DNA of 64,000 nt from Marchantia polymorpha subsp. ruderalis. Its lineage: Eukaryota; Streptophyta; Marchantiopsida; Marchantiales; Marchantiaceae. The DNA lies in the NCBI GenBank assembly GCA_037833965.1, contig AP031356.1, positions 4,176,501 to 4,240,500 on the forward strand, written 5' to 3'. The notes under the pieces were generated by a model. It was not told where the DNA came from. It ran no database searches and saw only the letters and a list, made by a program, of their open reading frames with translations. Position numbers and translations under genes: made by a program. Every line of letters begins with the position of its first letter. Position 1 is the first letter of the stretch. This document shows, one piece after another, positions 56,683 through 64,000 of the stretch.

Positions 56683-58490
56683 GCAAGGTGGAGCCGTTCT
56701 TGGACCAAGCACTTCCAGTCTTTTGATATCCCATCTGACAACATCGGAGTTCATATTCTATCTAAATGGATTGATGAGACGACAACGTAAGGAGAATTCA
56801 TCTCCTGCATGATCCTAAGCGAGGGTGGTATATCTACCCTTATGGTAGATATACCCGCAGTCTTAGTCTTTTGTACCTTTGGGTCCAAAGATAGTGAATC
56901 GGAAGACACTAGCTTATAATGATGGGGCTGATCAAACCTGTGTTGGTGTTTCTGAAATACATTGGCAACTACTGCCAAGGACTGCACAAACTCTTGCCAC
57001 ATTGATGCAGAGTTTGTATTAGGAGGTGGAGTTAATCCTGTAGAACTCTGCAAAATGGCTGTTTTGTATGAGATCAAGAGATTGATTACTTATTTCCAAG
57101 TGTACAACAATCCTCAAGGTTCATAGCTCCTCCGAGCCTTGCATGCAAGCCTGTTCGGACCTTGCCTGTGAGGAATATGCCTGCTAACTGGAACTTCACC
57201 GGGTCGACATGGACATGTTGCAAATCTTGTTGTCAATAGTTTGTACCCAGGGGTTGATCTGATGTGTTTTGACATTTTGTAAGAAACCAAGTCAAGGACA
57301 TCTAGAAGCAATCTAGTTCTAAAGGGGCAATCCAATTTTGCCAATATTGTGCATAATTGTAGAGCTCTGATACAGAGGACTGCTCTATGGCGAGCAGACA
57401 TAGTTGATGGGTGTATGAGATGCGCAGTGTAGTTGACTGGATGGTTGGGTAAATTTCCCGTCATCCAAAGATAAGTGATGTGGAATGGACAAAGTTTTAG
57501 CTGTGTATAAGTTGATTCTCGGAATAATTTGCACTGTGGATGGTTTCTTTCGCGTTCTTTCTATCAAGCTGGCCAGATTACTGTAGTGTTCTTTCGATTA
57601 TAACTGAGTTAGGTATGCGGTCTTGTAGTTTATAGCATGAGCACGTCAAGTCGGGATAATACTAGAGATCTTTCGGGAAATATTCCCACGTAGAAAGTCG
57701 TAAATCTTTCGCAATGTTCATGTTTTACTTGGGCATCGGACAGGAGTGTCTGACTCCCTAGTGAACTATAATACAAGTGTGAGATGTCGAGTCCCATTGA
57801 ACATCTGGATCCTCTCCACGATCCGGAATAGCATTTCAGGTGGAGATCCCATGTGTCGGAGTATGTTGAGGACTTGAGGAATAACGATTAACTAAAGTAA
57901 CAAGGCGTTCTTATTTCTGTTTGTGTCATGAAGCGGTAATTTTGACGACGAGGGAATTTATGACTTTCCAAACCTGTTGATTCTAGGGATGCTTGTGAGG
58001 ATCCCTTGAACCCCAAGGCGTGCTGTGAGATTTACATGCACGCCTTGGGGCAGCTGTCAACAGAGCACAAGTTGTATGCTAATTAATGGATTTTACGCAA
58101 CATGCCAAACGCAGAAGAAAGGGAGCACTTGACTAGTTCCCGTTAAATACAAACAAGGCGAAGAGGGTTTGTATGCGGCTAGAACGAAGCAAAGTACGAA
58201 GGATCCGACATACTGGATGGCTGGGATATGACATTCGGTCAACCGGTTAATTAGAAGAGAAACGGGTAATTACCTGTTTCTCATTGAACTCAATCTCAAT
58301 GACAGAAAGATAAATCTTTCAACGACTAGTAGACGACTCGTGTAGGACGAGTATGTTTATTGCAAACTAATCTAATGATTTTCATATTTCTATTTGCTTT
58401 TGTAAACTCATGGCGTCCCTGTTCGTAAAAAGAAAACTTTTTCGTTGGTGTCCATACATTCGAGTAGGCCCTAATCCTGCTCAGATAAGT
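56683..58490 (+). other. 3' UTR and downstream spacer
   Basis: No gene recognised. Minus frames at 56751-57077 and 57114-57464 have no domain. Hairpins: 56827-56855 (12-bp stem GGTATATCTACC, loop 5), 58011-58050 (13-bp stem CCCCAAGGCGTGC), and 58257-58282 (13-bp stem with one G-T pair, no loop). The poly(A) site was not placed. Confidence 0.5.
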
Positions 58491-58494
58491 TAAT

Positions 58495-58563
58495 AAATGA
58501 CCATAGAGTCAAGCACAAATGAGCATAGAGTCAAGCAAAAATAAATGACCATAGAGTCAAGCA
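58495..58563 (+). repeat. Tandem 22-bp repeat at inner edge of right arm
   Basis: Three units of AAATGACCATAGAGTCAAGC (variants GAGCATAG and AAATAAATG) run up to the base at which the inverted-repeat homology begins (58564). No counterpart at the left arm's inner end. Confidence 0.85.
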
Positions 58564-61066
58564 TGGTAAAGTTCTCCGGACTATTTGCTGATTCTCACTT
58601 CTGTAAGACGAGGATTTTATAATTTTATAGGTCAACTGTCATGTTTGAAGGTGGTTAGGGACAACTGAGGAACTCCTTCCATATAGGGCACATGAAAGTA
58701 TGGCCTTATCAGGTTGTTTACATGTTAGGTATTCCAAAGTGTTACAAATATCAATTATATTGCGTAAGAAACTACTGTTCCATAAGCCAGAAACCAGATG
58801 TGGTTTCAAACTACAAGATCTTACTAGAAACTACGTTAAAAAAAGAAGTGATTGAAGTTAATATCAACCATAACAATACCGTGAGAAGCAGTTTGTGCTG
58901 CTCGCGTATGGGAATATCAGCACTTACCAGACTCGCTTTGATACATTGTTACTCTCAGGGAACTACTGTATCATATACAAACTCATATTACCCAGGCTCA
59001 AGGGAATGTTTTATCTCACTATGGCCCGCTATGCGCGCCACAGTGAGAAGATGAAATTTCGGTAGGAGAAAGTAAGACATTTGAGTTCATTCAAATATTT
59101 TCTGAACAAGAAGAAGCAAGTCACATATCTACCCTAACTTCATCTTGAGATTGGTAGTTGATAATCAAATCCAATTATCTCATAACTAGAGAAAACCATG
59201 ATGGGAAAGGATCTTGAGAATAAAACATGAAAAATAAGAACCTCTTTGTATTCCTCATCTCTCAGAATTTGATATAATAACTCATTTTTACACAAATAAC
59301 GACTAAGCTGAAGCCATCCTTTGTCTCTTTGAGTTCCTGATGTCTCATTGCCTAATAAGGTTGCTCAACTTATTTACAGCATTCAAACCATGTCCAAGCA
59401 TCTTCAGAATATGGGATACTCAGATCTTTAGGCATCAATGTCACTTTTAAATACTCTTAATCCGATCGTACCAATTGTAAGTTTCCATCTGAAGATGCGA
59501 TCTGGTCAGAAAGGAGTTTGTGCCATAGTTCCTGAAAAGCAAAGCAGGCAATAAATGTATTCCTGCAAATCTAGCAAAAATATGTCCTCCAGGACCTTTG
59601 TAACTTTAATGGTGACCATGAAATTACAAAATAAGACCATGGTGTGGTGACGATGTTACATAACCACAGCAACCACTGTGCATTCCACAGTGGTTGCTGT
59701 GAGTATATTCTATAGAGTGAAAACTTCATGGCTACATTCTCGCTAATTGCAAGTTAGCGTCATAGCTACATTCTCAGCCTTCGGGAATCCAAACATTTTG
59801 CACAACGATTCCAAATTATCGAAATATAAGATATGACACTCAGCCGAACACACCCAACAAAAACAATAGTGAGCGTAGCTAAGTGAAGATACTCACTTAC
59901 ACTTTCGAAGCTATGAGAAAATGGTATGTCAAGAACTCTACGTCCGTATTTAGCGTAGTATTTAACATGAATAAGAGGGATAAATACTCTTACTGAAAAC
60001 ACCATCCAAAGAAGATGGATTGTGACGGGCATCTCCAGATATAAATTTTATGGTACAACGATTGATATACACACTTTCAATTGACATCGAATATGTATTC
60101 CATCAAGGGGACCAAGGCACAGATTATAATCCCTGTATGTAACACACAGTTGGTAGTGTACAAAGTTATAGTTAAAACCCATTGAGATTATACATTTAGT
60201 CTCACAGCAACATATGAAAGGCTCATAACATACCTTTCATATGTTGCTATTTTATGAACTTGATAAGAAAAAAAAGGCTAACCTAACGTTGATTATTACT
60301 AGTAACTTGGAGAATTAGATGATCATTCCTTGACGCTTGACTTCGCTCATTGATAAGAATGCAGAACCCATTTAAAAGCTCTCTAACTGTTCCTACTTAT
60401 AAGAATCGACCTGCTGCTCCTGACTTCGAATCATTTCTCAACCTGTGTACACCACTCTCTAACCTTGTCACTTGAGGTGTTGAGTCTTTCCCTCTTGGAC
60501 ATTTTCAGTATCAGCAGATACATTCACCCATAGCAGAAAAATAGTTTGTACTACCGGAAAGCTATTTCTATTTCTATTACTAATACCATTTCTGTATCAC
60601 AAACTTGTTTCTATTCATTTATTTACTGCTTCCGAGCCGTTTCAATTTTGAGATTGACAAATATTTCTTTCGATAGACAAAGCTTGCTGAGTTTTTCTAA
60701 AATCGCATGTAGCTGGTTGGATGAGAAATATCTACAAAATTTTGACGAGGTACAATTATAGTAAAATGTAAGGTCTCCCTAAAGGTTACAGCAAGGATCA
60801 GATGGTAAAGTGGGTGATTAAAACGAGGTTCTAATGCAATTTCTGCTAATTTCCCGCAGGGAGGAACATTAAGAACCTGTCAACCCTCTAAACTACAACA
60901 AAGCATTACTATAGTTGTTAAAACAGATCAGGAGTTTCTCTACCATAATATGTTACACAATCAACCACAGTTGTTTAAACATATCAGGAGTTTCTCTACC
61001 ATAACATGTTACACAATCAACCAGATTGTGTAATATGTTAGTGAACAAAAACGTCAGGACTAGAGG
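58564..61066 (-). repeat. Large inverted repeat, right arm
   Basis: Reverse-complement partner of 51087-53759, from TGGTAAAGTTCTCCGG to CGTCAGGACTAGAGGGC. It has its own ~55-bp duplication (AGGAGTTTCTCTACCATAA at about 60932 and 60984) and lacks about 190 bp of the left arm. It encodes no recognised protein. The 120-codon frame 58692-59054 corresponds to 53270-53623 in the left arm. Confidence 0.92.
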
Positions 61067-61202
61067 GCAAGGGTTTAGGGGAGCCGGTATCACCCGCTCT
61101 CCAGCACAATGACTTAAAAAACTTTGAGCAAAAATATCAGTTATTTATTGAAAAAATTAAAAAAGGAACAAAAAGATAGCTTTTTAGTTGTAACTAGTAT
61201 TA

Positions 61203-61395
61203 ATCCAGAAAATGATTTTTCTTCTGGATCCAGATGTTCTGCATGTGAAAAATATAATTTTCACACGAAAGTCTTATAACTGGATTTATTCTAAAATAAA
61301 TCCAGAAAATGACTTTTCTTCTGGATCCAGATGTTCTGCATGTGAAAAATATAATTTTCACACGAAAATCTTATAACTGGATTTATTCTAAAATA
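61203..61395 (+). repeat. 97-bp tandem duplication
   Basis: TCCAGAAAATGA at 61204 and TCCAGAAAATGAC at 61301 open two copies nearly identical across 97 bp. Each contains small palindromes (TGTGAAAA/TTTTCACA, and ATCCAGAA/TTCTGGAT). Confidence 0.9.
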
Positions 61396-61522
61396 CATAC
61401 TATATGACTTTTCTTCAACCCATTCTAATTTAAATATCTATTAACTGAACTCTATGTCTTCAAAGGGAATATATTCGTCTTTATAATCCCATCGCCACTC
61501 AGGTATTACTCTGCTGCTAGTC

Positions 61523-61563
61523 TGTGGTTCTTCGTCAGCAATTTTTGCTGATGAAGAACCACA
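61523..61563. repeat. Hairpin, 18-bp stem
   Basis: TGTGGTTCTTCGTCAGCA (61523-61540) pairs with 61546-61563 with one G-T pair, loop of 5. Confidence 0.88.
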
Positions 61564-61583
61564 AGAAAAAAACTTAATACTAG

Positions 61584-61614
61584 CCCAAACCCTCGATAAA
61601 ATTGAGGGTTTGGG
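61584..61614. repeat. Hairpin, 11-bp stem
   Basis: CCCAAACCCTC (61584-61594) with its exact complement at 61604-61614, loop of 9. Followed by a second TTTGGG. Confidence 0.85.
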
Positions 61615-61649
61615 TTTGGGCGTCTTCTTCTCTGTCTTCATCTGGATAT

Positions 61650-62775
61650 TCACCTGAGGCTTCGGTAATTTTGCTCGGAGCAACGAATGAACTTCAGACT
61701 CCTGCTTCCTTAACCCCTCGACCTGAGATCTTACAGATTTCCGTCACGACACGAATAGATTCACGTGAGTCACCTGTGGATACAGTTTTTTTCCTCGGAG
61801 CAACGAATGAACTTCAGACTCCTGCTTCCTGAACCCCTCGAACTGAGATCTTACAGATTTCCGTCACGACACGAATAGATTCACGTGAGTCACCTGTGGC
61901 TTCAGGAATTTTCCTCGGAGCAACGAATGAACTTCAGACTCCTGCTTCCTCCACCCTCGACCTGAGATCTTACAGATTTCCGTCACGACACGAATAGATT
62001 CACGTGAGTCACCTGTGGATACAGTTTTTTTCCTGGGAGCAACGAATGAACTTCAGACTCCTGCTTCCTTAACCCCTCGACCTGAGATCTTACAGATTTC
62101 GTCACGACACGAATAGATTTACGTGAGTCACCTGTGGCTTCAGGAATTTTCCTCGGAGCAACGAATGAACTTCAGACTCCTGCTTCCTTAACCCCTCGAC
62201 CTGAGATCTTACAGATTTCCGTCACGACACGAATAGATTCACGTGAGTCACCTGTGGATACAGTAATTTTGCTCGGAGCAACGAATGAACTTCAGACTCC
62301 TGCTTCCTGAACCCCTCGAACTGAGATCTTACAGATTTCCGTCACGACACGAATAGATTCACGTGAGTCACTTGTGGCTTCAGTAATTTTGCTCGGAGCA
62401 ACGAATGAACTTCAGACTCCTGCTTCCTGAACCCCTCGAACTGAGATCTTACAGATTTCCGTCACGACACGAATAGATTCACGTGAGTCACCTGTGGCTT
62501 CAGTAATTTTGCTCGGAGCAACGAATGAACTTCAGACTCCTGCTTCCTGAACCCCTCGAACTGAGATCTTACAGATTTCCGTCACGACACGAATAGATTC
62601 ACGTGAGTCACCTGTGGCTTCAGTAATTTTGCTCGGAGCAACGAATGAACTTCAGACTCCTGCTTCCTGAACCCCTCGACCTGAGATCTTACAGATTTCC
62701 GTCACGACACGAATAGATTCACGTGAGTCACCTGTGGCTTCAGGAATTTTCCTCGGAGCAACGAATGAACTTCAG
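61650..62775 (+). repeat. 120-bp tandem array, nine full units
   Basis: GCAACGAATGAACTTCAG occurs at 61680, 61800, 61920, 62039, 62158, 62278, 62398, 62518, 62638 and 62758. Seven of the nine periods are exactly 120 bp and two are 119. Units differ at few positions: CTTCCTTAACC against CTTCCTGAACC, and GTGGATACAG against GTGGCTTCAG. Each unit has CACGTG and an overlapping TGAGTCA. On the + strand one frame is open through units with TTA and encodes GATNELQTPAS, then PEILQISVTTRIDSRESPV. Units with TGA stop. It may be a decayed protein repeat or a non-coding satellite. Confidence 0.92.
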
Positions 62776-64000
62776 TGACATTGTTATCCTCACAAGCAAC
62801 TCAAGCCCATCTTCCTTGACAGTGTATGCAAACCTGAGATCCATATTTGAAAAGCAGTTCATTATCTCTTGAACATCTCAGTGACACCTTAGTATGTCCA
62901 CGATTCCATACTTGTAAATTATACCAGGAGAGAAGATTAAACAAATCTAATCAAGATATGTTTTTGAAGTGATTCAACAGTTGTAAATCACAAATCTCAA
63001 TTTCACGTTGATGGAGAAAAGCTTTGCATGGTGGCCGATGAATTCAAGCGGGGAGTGGATAACTGAAATATCCATTACCGTATACCACCTAGTTCGTTCA
63101 TGCGTGCCCTGGGAGGCGTAAAGAAAGCATTCGATCCTCAAAGTGCAGTGAAGGTTTAACCACTTCAACTTTCACTGCCCATTATCGGAACCCAGCAGGG
63201 CATTTGGAAGATCCAATGTTGTGGTCTGAACAATATTATCTGAGCTGATGCTAATCAGAGGCCAAGAGCTGGTTTAAGGTTGGGGAGCCAATACGTGATT
63301 TCATCCATTGTCTGGCGTCGATCAAAACAGTGCGAAGTTGACGCAACGCTCTCAGACGTTTCGAACGGCAGTAGCTTTTTCGAAGCAAAAGTTACCGTAA
63401 TCGTTTCTGACTAATGGCAGTTCTCCTTCGGCCAGCCACCTTAACGTTGCGTCGTGCATGGTTTCTGATCTGACAGCGGTAACTGGATCCATGAGTCACA
63501 GTATCTACTTGACACGAATCCTCGGCTCCCTTCAAATGTAGTGGCGGTAGGTACCACCTCCAGAGTATATCACAGAACTTGCGGTTGAAGCAGTTGGTGA
63601 ATACAAATGCGACTCAAAAAAAAATTCGATCATCCAAATCTGCATGACCGTTTGAAACATTTACATGCCTCAACGGACACCTAACCCTGCCAACAACACG
63701 TACGATCTAGGAGCCATTATCCAGAACTACCAGTGAAGGATGGAGCGAAATTGGGCAGTGATCTTCATCCTGTTTCCAAAACAGAGCACTATATACATAA
63801 ATGGCAGCTGCTTTCTATGGGGAAAGAACTCAGGACAACCAATTACACAACCAAGCTCATACAAAATCGTCAGAGACTACGCGGGATGCTCAATTTGTCC
63901 TTTCATTTAAAATGGTTTCAAAACCCAGTAAAATTGTACAGAATGTACAGGGCAGTAACCCACAAATCCGGTCATGCAGCCTTTGCATGTAGGGGCCATA
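62776..64000. other. Unassigned right end
   Basis: No gene recognised. A minus frame at 62974-63168 (LYASQGTHERTRWY, VMDISVIHSPLEFIGHHAK) and a short minus stretch at about 62765-62860 (DVQEIMNCFSNMDLRFAYTV) look more protein-like than the surroundings and could be exons of a minus-strand gene, but no domain or clear splice pair supports this. Confidence 0.3.

Noticed and set aside
57114-57464. 116-codon minus frame downstream of the gene
   Set aside because: No recognisable domain. It overlaps other frames and lies in the probable 3' UTR or spacer.
61441-61683. 80-codon minus frame next to the tandem array
   Set aside because: It is built over two hairpins and simple repeats. No domain and no splice evidence.
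61650-62775. CRISPR-like array
   Set aside because: Whole 120-bp units are near identical with no unique spacers, and the genome is eukaryotic.

Overview
This is land-plant nuclear DNA, most likely from a liverwort. It holds Ty3/gypsy, Ty1/copia and hAT transposons, a plant-type primer-binding site for initiator tRNA-Met, U2-type introns, and one plant chromatin gene of the EBS/SHL (BAH-PHD) family. The repeated coiled-coil proteins match, from memory, a very repetitive family of predicted proteins in Marchantia polymorpha. That memory could not be checked here. Dense old repeats and unusually long introns would also fit a sex chromosome or another heterochromatic arm, but this is only inference.

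Positions 1-42,000 are a graveyard of nested mobile elements with no intact host gene. Four layers can be separated by their ends and target-site duplications (TSDs). (a) Old, A/T-decayed gypsy and copia fragments, plus a hAT transposase pseudogene now split into three pieces (19441-19858, 23956-24260, 28616-29371). (b) A ~770-bp LTR-like repeat with TG...CA-type ends and 4-bp TSDs. (c) A family of elements called the CC family here, in long (~3.3-3.5 kb) and short (~1.2-1.7 kb) forms. They start TGTG, end ATTACA, have 5-bp TSDs, carry no pol, and in the long form encode a globular domain followed by a long coiled coil. (d) A full-length gypsy chromovirus (33789-39814) with 408-bp LTRs and a perfect 5-bp TSD, inserted in one CC element.

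Positions 41,700-43,440 are A/T-rich spacer. A GC-rich promoter/leader (about 43,560-44,640) then precedes the one well-supported host gene, an EBS/SHL-type histone reader spanning 45048-56682 on the + strand. Its exons can be joined exactly by phase. Its PHD finger is split over two exons, and the second-half exon is present twice in tandem (54887-55019 and 55068-55212), 48 bp apart, with the same splice phases and with all zinc ligands kept in both. The arithmetic of the frames and the tiny intervening intron mean that only one can be used per mRNA, so this looks like a mutually exclusive exon pair.

The terminal exons lie in a 4.8-kb segment flanked by a large inverted repeat (51087-53759 and 58564-61066, about 97% identical by eye), whose left arm is inside intron 3. 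Perfect short hairpins are scattered through this region. The window ends with a 97-bp tandem duplication, a 120-bp x 9 tandem array with a 40-codon period, and about 1.2 kb of sequence in which no gene was recognised.
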